A program made the position numbers and the translations under genes. The notes under the pieces were generated by a model that searched no databases, was not told the DNA's origin, and saw nothing but the letters and a program-made list of their open reading frames with translations. 64,000 nt of DNA, taken from assembly GCA_945860225.1 (NCBI GenBank), contig CAMAPT010000005.1, positions 1-64,000 of the forward strand, read 5' to 3'. Numbering within the stretch: position 1 is the stretch's first letter; each line of letters starts with the position of its first letter. Shown here piece by piece: positions 26,122 through 36,236 of this stretch. This DNA is from Chitinophaga pinensis (lineage in GTDB: Bacteria > Bacteroidota > Bacteroidia > B-17B0 > Aurantibacillaceae).

Positions 26122-26967
26122 TTAGTTCAATAGCACACACCATGCTTCGTGTACTTTGTTAGTGTCTAGTAATACTTTGGCATACTGATGTTTTTCAGTA
26201 TCATTTTTAAACGAAGTCGTTAAGGTTTTCGAAAAGTTTTCAATTTCTTGTGAAGTCGGTAATACTTCAATATTTCCTAACTGACCTAAATTATTACCGG
26301 TCAAAACCGAACTATTTCTAATATGTTGTGGTATCACGTCAATGCCGATACCAATGGTAGTAATAGGCTTTTCAATTTCAAATAAGGCATCGCCATGGGC
26401 GCGGCAATACCAATTTCCTCCCATACGGGCAACTAAATCAATTTTTTGTTGATCAATCAATTTTTTCTCGTCTAAGATAGCTTCGTCAATATGAATTTTT
26501 ACTATTTCGCACATTACTAAATTGCAATTGCCAATTTCTTTCAATTCAAACACTTTGCATTCTAGTTGCACCGGGCTTTCTTTCACACGCATTGGTTTAA
26601 CCAAATCGGATGCGATGGCGGTGAAACCTGCTTTGGTAAATTCACTTGTGCCTTTTGGATAAGGACTGCTAGCCAAGCTCATTTGGTGAACCATATTGTA
26701 GTTTACAATATTAATAACGCACTCAGGCACTTCTTTGATATTTAAATGGGTGTCTTTAGCTTGTCCGGTTCTTCCACTTAGGTTCGGAGAAAAAATGGCA
26801 ATAGGAGGTTTAGCAGAAAATACATTAAAAAAACTAAAAGGAGCCAAATTATGATTGCCCTGAGCATCAACGGTGCTCGCAAAACAAATTGGTCGTGGCC
26901 CTACACCACCCAATAAATATTGGTGTAATAAGGGCATTGGAATTTCAGTTGGAATAATAGAAAGCAT
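26122..26967 (-). CDS. Flavin reductase-like (FMN-binding split-barrel) protein
   Basis: A 281-residue cytoplasmic protein of the flavin reductase-like domain family. The N-terminal half holds the split-barrel FMN-binding segments (GGVGPRPICFASTVDAQGNHN, NLAPFSFFNVFSAKPPIAIF, then SLASSPYPKGTSEFTKAG). These proteins bind FMN and reduce it with NAD(P)H or act as related flavoprotein oxidoreductases. The electron acceptor here is unknown. The C-terminal 90 residues are specific to this longer Bacteroidota subgroup. It is a single gene bounded by a terminator towards hsdR and divergent from the next gene, and appears to be core DNA flanking the island. Confidence 0.82.
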   Translation of the reverse strand: MLSIIPTEIPMPLLHQYLLGGVGPRPICFASTVDAQGNHNLAPFSFFNVFSAKPPIAIFSPNLSGRTGQAKDTHLNIKEVPECVINIVNYNMVHQMSLASSPYPKGTSEFTKAGFTAIASDLVKPMRVKESPVQLECKVFELKEIGNCNLVMCEIVKIHIDEAILDEKKLIDQQKIDLVARMGGNWYCRAHGDALFEIEKPITTIGIGIDVIPQHIRNSSVLTGNNLGQLGNIEVLPTSQEIENFSKTLTTSFKNDTEKHQYAKVLLDTNKVHEAWCVLLN

Positions 26968-27099
26968 ATAAATTAATGATTAATGTTTAAGAAATGGATA
27001 AATTTTGATATAAAAATGAACACTCAATAATAAACATTTTTTGTAAAATAAAGTTGATGGGTTTAGAAGTAATTGTTACTTTTAAATGCATCAAGACCC

Positions 27100-29568
27100 A
27101 TGAACCAAAGACATTGTATTTATAGTTTAGTTCTGTTTTTGTTTTACATCAATCATTTTTTTTCGCAAAATTATACCATTTCCGGAAAAGTGTTTGATGC
27201 CGATTCTAAAGAACCTTTGCCCTTTGTACCCGTTCTTATTAAGGGCACTTCGGCAGGGGCTACCACCGATTTTGATGGGAATTATTCTATTACAACTTCG
27301 CTTAAGGGCGATTCAGTAGTTGCATCTTATGTGAGCTATAAAAAATTAGCACGGCCAATTAAATATGGCGAAACCCAAATCGTTAATATGCCAATGGTTT
27401 TGGAGGGAGTTAATTTGTTGGAAGTTGTGGTAAAAGCAGGAGAAAATCCTGCCCACCGCATCATTCGAAATATAATTGCCAATAAACCCTATAATAATAA
27501 ACGCAAACTCGATGCGTATCAATACGAATCGTACAATAAAGTGGAGTTTGATTTAAACCGTATCCCGAAAGAAATGCAAGAAAAACGCATTTTTAGACCC
27601 ATCAAATTTATTTTTGATAATGTGGATAGTGCCTATTCAGGAGAAAAACCTTCCTTGCCCATTTTTATCACCGAATCTTTGTCTGAATTATATTACCGCA
27701 GCAATCCTAATCTGAAAAAAGAAGTCATTAAAGCCAGTAAGGTGACGGGTATCGAAAATACCAGTATTACTTCCGTAATGGGCGATATGTATCAAAATAT
27801 CAATATTTACGATAATCATATTTTGGTTTTTGGGAAAGATTTTGTGAGTCCTATTTCTGATAATGGCCTTTTTTATTACAAATATTACTTAGAAGACAGT
27901 TTGTTTATTGGTAATACGCGTTGTTATCAAATTCGTTTTAAATCTAAGCGCCCACAAGAATTGTGCTTTAGCGGTAATATGTGGATAGCAGACACGACTT
28001 GGGCTGTAAAACGATTGGAAATGAACATTCCAAAGGATGCTAATATTAATTTTATAAATGCAGCCGCTATTGTTCAGGAATTTACAAAACTGGATAGTGC
28101 CTGGATGTTAAGTAAAGACCGGCTCGTGATTGACTTTGCAGTCACAAAAAATCAGGTGGGTATTTATGGTCGCAAAACAACATCTTACAAGAACTTTAAA
28201 ATTAATGAACCTAAAGAGGTGAAATTTTACGAGTTGGGGGATAAAATTGTAGTAGAAGACAATGCCACCAAACAATCTGAGGCATTTTGGAATACCAATA
28301 GACACGATAGTTTGTCGGCCAGAGAAAAGCAAATTTATCACATGATAGATACCATCAAAACATTACCAGTTTACAAAACATGGGTCGATTTTTTCACCAT
28401 TTTCGTCTCTGGATATAAGGTGGTCAATAATTTTGAAATTGGCCCTTATTTTAATTTAATTAGCTATAATAAGGTCGAGGGTGTACGACTTCGGTTTGGA
28501 GGTAGAACAAGCACTAAATTTAGCCGTTGGTATGAATTACAAGGATATGTAGCGTATGGTTTAAATGACGAAAAATTTAAGTATAGCCTCGGTTTTAAAA
28601 GTTTTTTAACCAAAAAACCACACCGTCAGCTCGTGGGAATGACGTATAAAAGTGATTACGAAATTTTAGGTCAAAGTCAAAATGGTTTTTCACAAGATAA
28701 TCTCTTTGCTTCCTTATTTCGAACCAGTCCGCTAACTAATTTAACCCGCGTAGATCAAACTTTTGCTTGGTACGAAAGGGAATGGATGGAAGGTTTGACA
28801 TCTAAAGTGACGTTGGCAGGCAGAACAATTACCCCTTTGTTGGCAAATGCCTATAAATACCAAAAAGGAGATGGAAGCATTGCAACTAAAGAAAACATAA
28901 AAAATACCGAAGTGAGATTGAATGTGAGATTTGCCTATAAAGAAAAAAATGTGGGTTCAGATTTTACTCGTATTAGTTTAGGTACCAAATGGCCCGTTAT
29001 GCAATTTAATTATGCTAAATCGTTACAAAATGCGTTTCGAGGAGAGTACGACTATCAAAAAGTGGTGCTTAATTTAAGTGACCGCGTGCGTTTAATTTCA
29101 TTACTTGGATATACAGACTATACCGCCGAAGTGGGAAAAATAGTTGGTGTTGTACCTTATCCTTTAATGGAATTGCATGGTGGTAACGAAACTTATGTTT
29201 ACGATTACATGTCGTTTAATATGATGAAGTACTATGAATTTGCAAGTGATCAATACGCTTCAATTGGTTTGTTCCACCATTTCGAAGGCTTGTTTTTAAA
29301 TAAAATGCCTTTAATTAAGAAGTTGAAATGGAGGGAGGTTGTGACTTGCAAAGTATTATGGGGAAGTGCCAATGAAAAGAACAGAAAAACCTTGTTATAT
29401 CCGTCCACTTTAAAAGTATTAAATCATGAGCCCTATGTGGAGGTAAGTGCTGGCGTAGAAAATATTTTGAAGGTTTTTAGGATAGATGCTTTTTGGCGAT
29501 CAACGTACCTTCTACCTCGAGCTATTGATAATTTTGGCTTAAAATGTGGATTTCAGTTATCTTTTTAG
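27100..29568 (+). CDS. CarboxypepD_reg-like / DUF5686-type outer-membrane protein
   Basis: About 822 residues. I chose the ATG at 27100 rather than a TTG at 27073, because it begins a clean signal peptide (MNQRHCIYSLVLFLFYINHF, ending FFSQ). Residues about 25-110 are a carboxypeptidase-regulatory-like beta-sandwich (TISGKVFDADSKEPLPFVPV, then GATTDFDGNYSI), as on SusC-type receptors. The rest matches the DUF5686 family: a soluble part with repeated basic/aromatic strands, then a long series of amphipathic strands (about 450-822) ending in Phe, consistent with an outer-membrane barrel. There is no TonB plug motif. The transported ligand or role is unknown. Confidence 0.8.
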   Translation: MNQRHCIYSLVLFLFYINHFFSQNYTISGKVFDADSKEPLPFVPVLIKGTSAGATTDFDGNYSITTSLKGDSVVASYVSYKKLARPIKYGETQIVNMPMVLEGVNLLEVVVKAGENPAHRIIRNIIANKPYNNKRKLDAYQYESYNKVEFDLNRIPKEMQEKRIFRPIKFIFDNVDSAYSGEKPSLPIFITESLSELYYRSNPNLKKEVIKASKVTGIENTSITSVMGDMYQNINIYDNHILVFGKDFVSPISDNGLFYYKYYLEDSLFIGNTRCYQIRFKSKRPQELCFSGNMWIADTTWAVKRLEMNIPKDANINFINAAAIVQEFTKLDSAWMLSKDRLVIDFAVTKNQVGIYGRKTTSYKNFKINEPKEVKFYELGDKIVVEDNATKQSEAFWNTNRHDSLSAREKQIYHMIDTIKTLPVYKTWVDFFTIFVSGYKVVNNFEIGPYFNLISYNKVEGVRLRFGGRTSTKFSRWYELQGYVAYGLNDEKFKYSLGFKSFLTKKPHRQLVGMTYKSDYEILGQSQNGFSQDNLFASLFRTSPLTNLTRVDQTFAWYEREWMEGLTSKVTLAGRTITPLLANAYKYQKGDGSIATKENIKNTEVRLNVRFAYKEKNVGSDFTRISLGTKWPVMQFNYAKSLQNAFRGEYDYQKVVLNLSDRVRLISLLGYTDYTAEVGKIVGVVPYPLMELHGGNETYVYDYMSFNMMKYYEFASDQYASIGLFHHFEGLFLNKMPLIKKLKWREVVTCKVLWGSANEKNRKTLLYPSTLKVLNHEPYVEVSAGVENILKVFRIDAFWRSTYLLPRAIDNFGLKCGFQLSF

Positions 29569-29635
29569 TAGGTATTCAATACTGCAAGCCCAAGTTCAAT
29601 TTACATTTTTTAAGTTCACTTCCTATATCTTTCAT

Positions 29636-29643
29636 TATCTTTG
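29636..29643 (+). promoter_or_regulatory. Bacteroidota-type -7 box upstream of lptB
   Basis: TATCTTTG matches TAnnTTTG and lies 20 bp before the lptB ATG. A convincing TTG -33 element is not visible. Confidence 0.35.
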
Positions 29644-29663
29644 ATTGATTTTAGTTAATTTAA

Positions 29664-30389
29664 ATGATACTACGCTCAGAAAATTTAGTCAAGAGATATA
29701 AAAGCAGAACAGTTGCCAATAATGTGAGTGTTCAGGTAGAACAGGGAGAAATTGTTGGATTGTTAGGGCCGAACGGAGCCGGAAAAACCACCTCATTTTA
29801 TATGATTGTTGGTATGGTAAAACCTAATTCTGGTAAAATATTTTTGGATGATAAAGACATTACCAATGAGCCAATGTATCGTCGAGCACAGTTAGGGGTA
29901 GGGTACCTACCACAAGAAGCTTCGGTATTCAGAAAATTAAGTATTGAAGATAATTTGCGCGCTGTATTACAAATGACCAAGTTAACTGCGGCAGAGCAAG
30001 ATTATAAAGTGGAAAGTTTACTCGACGAATTTGCTTTACACCATGTGCGTAAAAATTTGGGAGATCAATTGTCGGGAGGAGAAAGACGAAGAACTGAAAT
30101 TGCCAGAGCTTTAGCAACCGATCCAAAATTTATATTGCTAGATGAACCTTTTGCGGGCGTAGATCCAATTGCTGTGGAAGATATACAAAGTGTAGTCAGA
30201 AAGTTAAAAGACAAAAACATCGGTATTTTAATTACCGATCACAACGTTCATGAAACGCTGAATATTACCGATAGAACCTATCTTTTATACGCAGGACAAG
30301 TCATTAAATCGGGTTCTGCTGAAGATTTAGCAAATGATGAAATGGTAAGAAAAGTATACCTAGGTAACAATTTTGAATTAAGAAAATAA
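29664..30389 (+). CDS. lptB: Lipopolysaccharide export ABC transporter ATPase
   Basis: A 241-residue cytoplasmic ATPase. Walker [10 protein letters not shown] is near residue 35, the Q-loop region reads YLPQEASVF, the signature LSGGERRR is near 137 and Walker [14 protein letters not shown] is near 157. [10 protein letters not shown] carries the switch His. Length and the SIEDN/LLDEF segments are characteristic of LptB, which powers LPS extraction from the inner membrane with LptFG. No lptFG or lptC lies nearby. The Nramp gene follows after 21 bp, so cotranscription is possible without an obvious functional link. Confidence 0.92.
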   Translation: MILRSENLVKRYKSRTVANNVSVQVEQGEIVGLLGPNGAGKTTSFYMIVGMVKPNSGKIFLDDKDITNEPMYRRAQLGVGYLPQEASVFRKLSIEDNLRAVLQMTKLTAAEQDYKVESLLDEFALHHVRKNLGDQLSGGERRRTEIARALATDPKFILLDEPFAGVDPIAVEDIQSVVRKLKDKNIGILITDHNVHETLNITDRTYLLYAGQVIKSGSAEDLANDEMVRKVYLGNNFELRK

Positions 30390-30410
30390 TCTGTTCGAAT
30401 CGGTTAAAAT

Positions 30411-32276
30411 ATGTCCAATCAAATCCATAAATCTTTAGATGAAGTAAATGCGTCGGTAAATACGAGCAACAGATTTGGATTTAAAAAACTGTTGGCATTT
30501 ATTGGCCCCGCTTACATGATTAGTGTCGGTTATATGGATCCCGGTAATTGGGCCACCGATATTGAAGGCGGTAGCAAATACGGATACAGTTTAATTTGGA
30601 TTTTGGTAATGAGCAATTTAATTGCTTTATTACTCCAGAGCCATTGTGTGAGGTTAGGAGTTGTGTCAGGAAGAGATTTGGCTCAAGCCTCTAAAGACCA
30701 TTATTCTAAGTTCATCAATTATTTTTTATACGCTTTGGCAGAAATTGCCATAGCGGCCTGCGATTTGGCCGAAGTAGTTGGTATGGCCATAGGAATTCAT
30801 TTGTTGTTCCCCTCCATCAGCATTTTAGGGGGAGTTTGCATAACGGTGTTAGATAGTTTTATATTACTATTTCTGTTGAATTCGGGGATTAAAAAATTAG
30901 AAGCTTTTATTATTTCTTTGGTGGCCATTATAGGGGTATCCTTTTTTATTCAGTTATTAATTGCTAAGCCCGATATGGTAGAAATTTCAAAAGGATTGAT
31001 TCCGGGATTTGCTAATGAAAATGCTTTATACATTGCCATTGGTATTATTGGAGCTACGGTGATGCCTCATAATTTATATTTACATTCTTCGCTTGTTCAA
31101 ACTCGTCAGTTTGACCGTACTCCGGTTGAAATAAAAAAAGCCATTCGTTTTAATGTGATAGATAGTGCAGTCGCTTTAAATTTAGCCTTGTTTGTAAATG
31201 CGGCAATCTTAATTATAGCAGCCACTACTTTTTATAACACAGGAGTAGAAGTTTCGGAAATACAGGACGCACACAAAATGATGGCACCGATGCTTGGAAG
31301 CACTTTAGCTCCATTATTATTTGCCATTGCATTAATAGCCGCCGGACAAAGTTCTACCATTACTGGTACTTTGGCCGGACAAGTGATTATGGAGGGTTAT
31401 TTGAATTTACGTTTACAACCTTGGATTCGTCGATTATTGACCCGTTTAATCGCTATTGTTCCGGCATTTTTAACAATCTATTTTTTAGGGGAAGAAAAAA
31501 CGGGAGATCTTTTGGTTTTAAGTCAAGTGATACTGAGTTTACAATTAGGTTTCGCAATTATTCCTCTTATACATTTTGTGAGTAATAAAACCCAAATGGG
31601 AAAATTTGCTATCCCATTGTGGCAAAAAATAGCTTCCTGGATTTCAGTTTCCGTCATCGTATTTTTAAACTGTCAAATGTTGTTTAATAAGGTAAACGAA
31701 TGGCTTCGTGATTCAGATTATGTCTTATTAATTAGTTTTCTTGTTGTGCCGTTTATGTTGATGTGTTTGGCTATTTTATTATTTATCACATTCGAGCCTT
31801 TATTCAGCAAATCAAAAAAAACGTCCTCTCCACAATTTCATGGTCATGTTCCTAAAATTTTATTTGAATCACCAAAAGCTTATTCGTCTATAGCCATAAC
31901 GGTTGATTTTAGCAGTAGTGATAGTAAAGCTATTAATAAAGCCTTACAGCTAGGCGGTTTTCAGGCTCATTATGTGTTGATTCATGTATTAGAAACTGCC
32001 AACGCTGTTATGTATGGTGCCGAAACCAATGATTATGAAAGAAATGAGGATAGCGAAAATTTGTTGGCCTATAAAAATCAATTAATTGAACGTGGTTATC
32101 ATTGCGAATTTAAACTGGGTTTTGGAAGGCCTAAGTCTGTTATTCCTGATTTGGTAAAAGGTGTTGATTTGCTGGTTATGGGAACTCATGGTCATACCGT
32201 AATTAAAGACTTGCTTTTTGGTACTACAGTCGAAAGTGTAAGGCATAAAATAGACATCCCTCTTGTCTTGGTATAA
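30411..32276 (+). CDS. Nramp-family divalent metal transporter fused to a C-terminal universal stress domain
   Basis: A 621-residue inner-membrane protein. Residues 25-460 form an Nramp core of about 11 helices, with metal-binding motifs DPGNW in helix 1 (YMDPGNWATDIEGG) and MPHNLYLHSS in helix 6, plus GQSSTITGTLAGQ. Residues about 480-621 are a UspA-like cytoplasmic domain with the nucleotide-binding pattern VMGTHGHTVIKDLLFGTT and a terminal PLVLV. It should import Mn2+ or Fe2+ coupled to protons. The Usp domain may sense nucleotides and regulate transport, which is inferred. I found no MntR-type operator. It is likely cotranscribed with lptB. Confidence 0.88.
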   Translation: MSNQIHKSLDEVNASVNTSNRFGFKKLLAFIGPAYMISVGYMDPGNWATDIEGGSKYGYSLIWILVMSNLIALLLQSHCVRLGVVSGRDLAQASKDHYSKFINYFLYALAEIAIAACDLAEVVGMAIGIHLLFPSISILGGVCITVLDSFILLFLLNSGIKKLEAFIISLVAIIGVSFFIQLLIAKPDMVEISKGLIPGFANENALYIAIGIIGATVMPHNLYLHSSLVQTRQFDRTPVEIKKAIRFNVIDSAVALNLALFVNAAILIIAATTFYNTGVEVSEIQDAHKMMAPMLGSTLAPLLFAIALIAAGQSSTITGTLAGQVIMEGYLNLRLQPWIRRLLTRLIAIVPAFLTIYFLGEEKTGDLLVLSQVILSLQLGFAIIPLIHFVSNKTQMGKFAIPLWQKIASWISVSVIVFLNCQMLFNKVNEWLRDSDYVLLISFLVVPFMLMCLAILLFITFEPLFSKSKKTSSPQFHGHVPKILFESPKAYSSIAITVDFSSSDSKAINKALQLGGFQAHYVLIHVLETANAVMYGAETNDYERNEDSENLLAYKNQLIERGYHCEFKLGFGRPKSVIPDLVKGVDLLVMGTHGHTVIKDLLFGTTVESVRHKIDIPLVLV

Positions 32277-32348
32277 TATAATTTTCATTTAATTCATGTA
32301 ATCAAAATTGGAATTATATTTTTACATAATTTTTTAATCGGAAAATCA

Positions 32349-33470
32349 GTGCAAATTGTTGTAAATACTCGCCTCTTAATTAAAGATAAATTAGATGGTA
32401 TTGGTTGGTTTAGTTATCAAACACTTAAGCAACTTACCCAAAAAAATCCGGATGTTCATTTCGTGTTTTTATTCGATAGAGATTACGACGAAGCGTTTGT
32501 TTTTTCAGATAATATTACGCCTTTAGTCTTAGGCCCACAAGCCAGACACCCTTTTTTATACTATGCGTGGTTTCATGTTTCGGTAAAAAATGTATTAAAT
32601 CGTTTAAAACCCGATTTGTTTTTGTCGCCCGATGGATTTTTATCATTAGGAGCAACCTGCAAACAATTGCCGGTCATTCATGATATTAATTTTTTACACA
32701 ATCCAAAAGATTTAAAACCTCTTACCAGTAAATACTATAATTACTTTTTTCCGAAATATGCTAAGTTAGGCACTCGCATAGCCACGGTTTCAGAATACAG
32801 TAAACAAGATATTTCCGAAAATTATCAAATTCAGTCTGATAAAATAGATGTTGTTTATAATGGTATTAACGAAGGATACAAGCCGTTATCTGAGAATAAT
32901 AAGCAAGATACAAGAACACGTTATTCGCAAGGTAAACCCTATTTTTTGTTTGTGGGTTCCCAGAGTCCAAGAAAAAATTTAGTTCGCTTAATCGAAGCCT
33001 TTGATAAATTTAAAGAACAATCTCAATCAGATTTTAAATTATTATTGGTAGGTGCTGTTTATGCGAGCGAAAGCACCGTTAAGAAACAAATAGATGCCTC
33101 TAAATTTAAACAGGATATTGTGTTTGCCGGAAGACAAAAGCAAGAAGAGTTAGAAAAAATAATGGCAAGTGCCTTTGCCCTCACGTTCGTTCCTTATTTC
33201 GAAGGGTTTGGTATTCCAATTGTGGAAGCTTTGCAATGTGAAATACCTGTTATATGCAGTAATACCACCAGCATGCCCGAAATTATTGGTAATGCAGGAT
33301 TATTAGTTGATCCTTTTGATACCAATAGCATTAGTGAAGCCATGTTAACCTTATATCGAAATGAGTCATTGCGTATACAATGTATTCAAAATGGGATTGA
33401 ACAAAAACAAAAATTTTCTTGGGATAAATCAGCAAACCTGCTTTGGAACAGCATGATGAAGTGTTTATGA
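32349..33470 (+). CDS. Glycosyltransferase family 1 (GT4-like, GT-B fold)
   Basis: A 373-residue enzyme with a GTG start, supported because the GTG begins the first beta-strand (QIVVNTRLLIKDKLDGIGWF). The C-terminal half has the GT4 nucleotide-sugar site: FLFVGSQSPRKNLVRLIEAF near residue 200 and PYFEGFGIPIVEALQCEIPV near 285 with the E-x7-E motif, then SNTTSMPEIIGNAGLLVDPFD. It transfers a sugar in a retaining reaction, probably to a surface polysaccharide or glycolipid. The acceptor is unknown. Its TGA overlaps the ATG of the next gene (ATGA), so the two are translated together. Confidence 0.88.
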   Translation: MQIVVNTRLLIKDKLDGIGWFSYQTLKQLTQKNPDVHFVFLFDRDYDEAFVFSDNITPLVLGPQARHPFLYYAWFHVSVKNVLNRLKPDLFLSPDGFLSLGATCKQLPVIHDINFLHNPKDLKPLTSKYYNYFFPKYAKLGTRIATVSEYSKQDISENYQIQSDKIDVVYNGINEGYKPLSENNKQDTRTRYSQGKPYFLFVGSQSPRKNLVRLIEAFDKFKEQSQSDFKLLLVGAVYASESTVKKQIDASKFKQDIVFAGRQKQEELEKIMASAFALTFVPYFEGFGIPIVEALQCEIPVICSNTTSMPEIIGNAGLLVDPFDTNSISEAMLTLYRNESLRIQCIQNGIEQKQKFSWDKSANLLWNSMMKCL

Positions 33471-34939
33471 GTTTTTTGATTAGTAAATCGGCTTTTATTA
33501 AAGCTGAACAGTGTATTAAACACTTTTTTTTATATAAAAATCATCCGTACCTGCGAGATTCGATTTCAAGAGATAAACAATTTATTTTTAAGCGAGGAAC
33601 AGATGTCGGCATTTATGCACAACAATTATTTCCCGGCGGTATGGATGTGACTGAGGGGGAAAAAAGAGATCAGGAGCTTTTTGCACAAAAAACCAAGCAA
33701 TTAATAGAACAAGGCGTAAAAACCATTTACGAAGCCACGTTTATTTACGATGATTTATTGGTAATGGTTGATATACTTCACCTTCACGAAGGGGAATGGA
33801 AGGCTTATGAAGTGAAGAGTTCATTAAAAATAACCGATACTTATGTAAAAGATGCCTGTTTTCAGTATTATGTGATCAAAAATTGTTTGCCAAATCTAGT
33901 TGATTTTAGCTTGTTGACTTTAAATCCAAAGTATTTGAAGGAAGAAAATATCGAAATCGACAAATTATTCAAAACAACTTCTATTTTAAAAGATGCCATC
34001 AACAACAATGATTATTTTTCTCATAAAATTGCTTTGGCAAAATTATCTTTAGAGCAAAATAAAATTCCGGATATCAAGATTGGAACACATTGTTTTCAAC
34101 CCTACGAGTGTGATTTTTTGGGCAGTTGTTGGAAAAATATCAAAGAACCCAATTCGGTATTGATGTTAGGCAAATTAACCAAGCAGGCCATGTTTGACTT
34201 ATATGACCAGGGAATTAGACAAATTGATGACATAGATTTAAATTATGTTCAGCATAAGGAAGTAAAAATTCAGGTAAAGGCAGTCATTGAGCAAAAAGAA
34301 CAGCTTTTTAAAGATGAAATCAAACAATTTATGTCGGCAATTAAGTTGCCGGTATGTAGCCTAGATATTGAAGTTTGGCAACCTGCTATACCTTACTATA
34401 CTGGCACTAGGCCATTTCAACAAATTCCGTTTCTGTTTTCCATGATACATGAAGAGCAGGGTAAAATCAATCAATACAGTTATTTTAAGCCTATAGAAGA
34501 GGATTTAAGAAAGGAGTTTTTGGAACGAATTTTATTTATGACGAAAGATTTTCAAACTATTTTGATGTTTGACAAATCACTAGAAGAAACTGTATTAAAT
34601 CAATTAGCAGAATTATACCCGGAGTATAAACATGATATTATGCAATTAAAACATAAAATCATTGACTTAGCCGAACCGATCAAAAAAGGGAATTATTACC
34701 ATCCTGCCATGCAAGGAAATTTTACATTAAAAAGCTTGGCTCCATTGGTAAATCAAGAGTCCGGATTTAACGACTTGGATATACAATCTGGAATCAGCGC
34801 AATGTATATATACGAAAGCTTACTTGAAAAAAATGCCATAGAAGCGGAACAAATTAAACAACAATTAATAGATTATTGTGAAATGGACGCTTTAATTACC
34901 TATCAATTAATGACATTTTTTAACCATAAACTAGACTAA
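33467..34939 (+). CDS. DUF2779 protein with RecB/Cas4-like PD-(D/E)xK nuclease domain
   Basis: About 490 residues. The start at 33467 (MSFLISKSAFIKAEQC) overlaps the previous stop codon and is preferred to an upstream codon at 33443. It opens with the DUF2779 hallmark S-K-S-x-F-x-x-A-x-Q-C. A PD-(D/E)xK core follows (MVDILHLHEGEWKAYEVKSS; D and E-V-K). A cysteine cluster THCFQPYECDFLGSCW comes next. With the N-terminal Cys this gives four cysteines, as in Cas4/AddB iron-sulfur nucleases. Residues about 300-490 carry the family motif LDIEVWQPAIPYYTGTRPFQ, which resembles a DEDD exonuclease core. Activity on DNA or RNA is inferred. Confidence 0.82.
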   Translation: MSFLISKSAFIKAEQCIKHFFLYKNHPYLRDSISRDKQFIFKRGTDVGIYAQQLFPGGMDVTEGEKRDQELFAQKTKQLIEQGVKTIYEATFIYDDLLVMVDILHLHEGEWKAYEVKSSLKITDTYVKDACFQYYVIKNCLPNLVDFSLLTLNPKYLKEENIEIDKLFKTTSILKDAINNNDYFSHKIALAKLSLEQNKIPDIKIGTHCFQPYECDFLGSCWKNIKEPNSVLMLGKLTKQAMFDLYDQGIRQIDDIDLNYVQHKEVKIQVKAVIEQKEQLFKDEIKQFMSAIKLPVCSLDIEVWQPAIPYYTGTRPFQQIPFLFSMIHEEQGKINQYSYFKPIEEDLRKEFLERILFMTKDFQTILMFDKSLEETVLNQLAELYPEYKHDIMQLKHKIIDLAEPIKKGNYYHPAMQGNFTLKSLAPLVNQESGFNDLDIQSGISAMYIYESLLEKNAIEAEQIKQQLIDYCEMDALITYQLMTFFNHKLD

Positions 34940-34961
34940 AGAACAACTAGCGCTCATTGCA

Positions 34962-36146
34962 TTATTCCACATAAAATGCTAATCCCTTTAGGTATTCGCC
35001 TTCCGGAAAATTGGGCGTAATGATATGGTCAGCTGGTTGAGATAAGGTATGTAATAATTTGATGTGTCTCCGAGATTCAATGGCTGCGGCCGTAACGGTG
35101 TTGTAAAATAATTTTTTATCAATAACACCCGAACAAGAAAACGTAAATAAAATACCACCTTTTTTGATGTTTTGAAGCGCCATTTGATTCAAACGTTTAT
35201 ATCCAATCACGGCATTATGCGATACATCTCTACTTTTGGCAAATGCCGGTGGGTCTAAAATAATAATATCATAATTTTTGCCATAATCTTTTAAGTAATC
35301 AAAGGTGTCCACTGCAAACCCCTGATGATTAGAAACAGAATTCAAAACGGCGTTTTGTTGACATAAGTCGATGGCTTTTGCACTAGCATCTACCGAATCA
35401 ATTTGCGAACAACCATGTTTTGCAGCATACATCGAAAATCCTCCGGTGTATGAAAACGTGTTAAGCACTCGTTTCCCTTTGCTATAAGTCCCTAAAAGAG
35501 CTCTATTTTCGCGTTGATCGATAAAAAAGCCTGTTTTTTGACCATTAATAAAATCAATATAAAACTTAACACCATTTTCAACCACCACTAAATCGCTATC
35601 GCATGAGCCAAATAAAAATTCATTTTTTAGGCCGGATGAATAATTAGAAGGCAATGTTTCAGCGCTTTTGTCGTAAACGCTTTTTAAAGCATTTCCATAT
35701 ATTTTTTTTAACGCCTCGGTAATATCCAATCGACATTTGTGCATGCCAATACTATGTGCCTGAAATACAATATGGCCATTATAGTAATCCATAATTAGTC
35801 CCGGACATCCGTCGCCTTCTCCAAATACGAGTCTGTACACATTGGTATCTGGATGATTCGCTAAATTTAAAAACTGGCGGTATAAATAGGATTTTTCTAT
35901 TTTTTTAATCCAAAAATCAATGGTGATTTGTTGTTTGCTAAATGAGATAATTCGTGCAGTAATACTTCCTTTTTGATATTGGGCCATACCCAAAAATTGT
36001 TGCTTGGCCGAATAAATTTCAACAATGTCTCCATCATTAATATTGGCATCTTGAGTTTTTACGGCTCCCGAAAAAACCCATGGATGAAAACGAAGAACAG
36101 GCAATTCTTTGCCATTATGTAAAGTTAATCTTGGGTATGCTATCAT
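34962..36146 (-). CDS. RlmI-like class I SAM-dependent rRNA (cytosine-C5) methyltransferase
   Basis: A 394-residue protein with an N-terminal PUA-type RNA-binding domain (about 1-80; HPWVFSGAVKTQDANI, then GDIVEIYSA). A central EEHUD-like region follows, then a Rossmann methyltransferase. The SAM motif VLNTFSYTGGFSMYAAKHGC is near residue 235, SVDASAKAI comes next, and catalytic motif IV DIIILDPPAFAKS is near 285. The closest characterised relative is RlmI, which makes 23S rRNA m5C1962. Assignment to that exact position is an inference from family membership. The gene is convergent with the DUF2779 gene across 22 bp with no clear terminator. Confidence 0.87.
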   Translation of the reverse strand: MIAYPRLTLHNGKELPVLRFHPWVFSGAVKTQDANINDGDIVEIYSAKQQFLGMAQYQKGSITARIISFSKQQITIDFWIKKIEKSYLYRQFLNLANHPDTNVYRLVFGEGDGCPGLIMDYYNGHIVFQAHSIGMHKCRLDITEALKKIYGNALKSVYDKSAETLPSNYSSGLKNEFLFGSCDSDLVVVENGVKFYIDFINGQKTGFFIDQRENRALLGTYSKGKRVLNTFSYTGGFSMYAAKHGCSQIDSVDASAKAIDLCQQNAVLNSVSNHQGFAVDTFDYLKDYGKNYDIIILDPPAFAKSRDVSHNAVIGYKRLNQMALQNIKKGGILFTFSCSGVIDKKLFYNTVTAAAIESRRHIKLLHTLSQPADHIITPNFPEGEYLKGLAFYVE

Positions 36147-36236
36147 AGCGCAAATGTATTGTATTTATGCGTTCTTTTTGGGTAGGAAAGTAAATATTTT
36201 GAGTATTTTTAGCGCGTATATAATTTTACATTTCTT

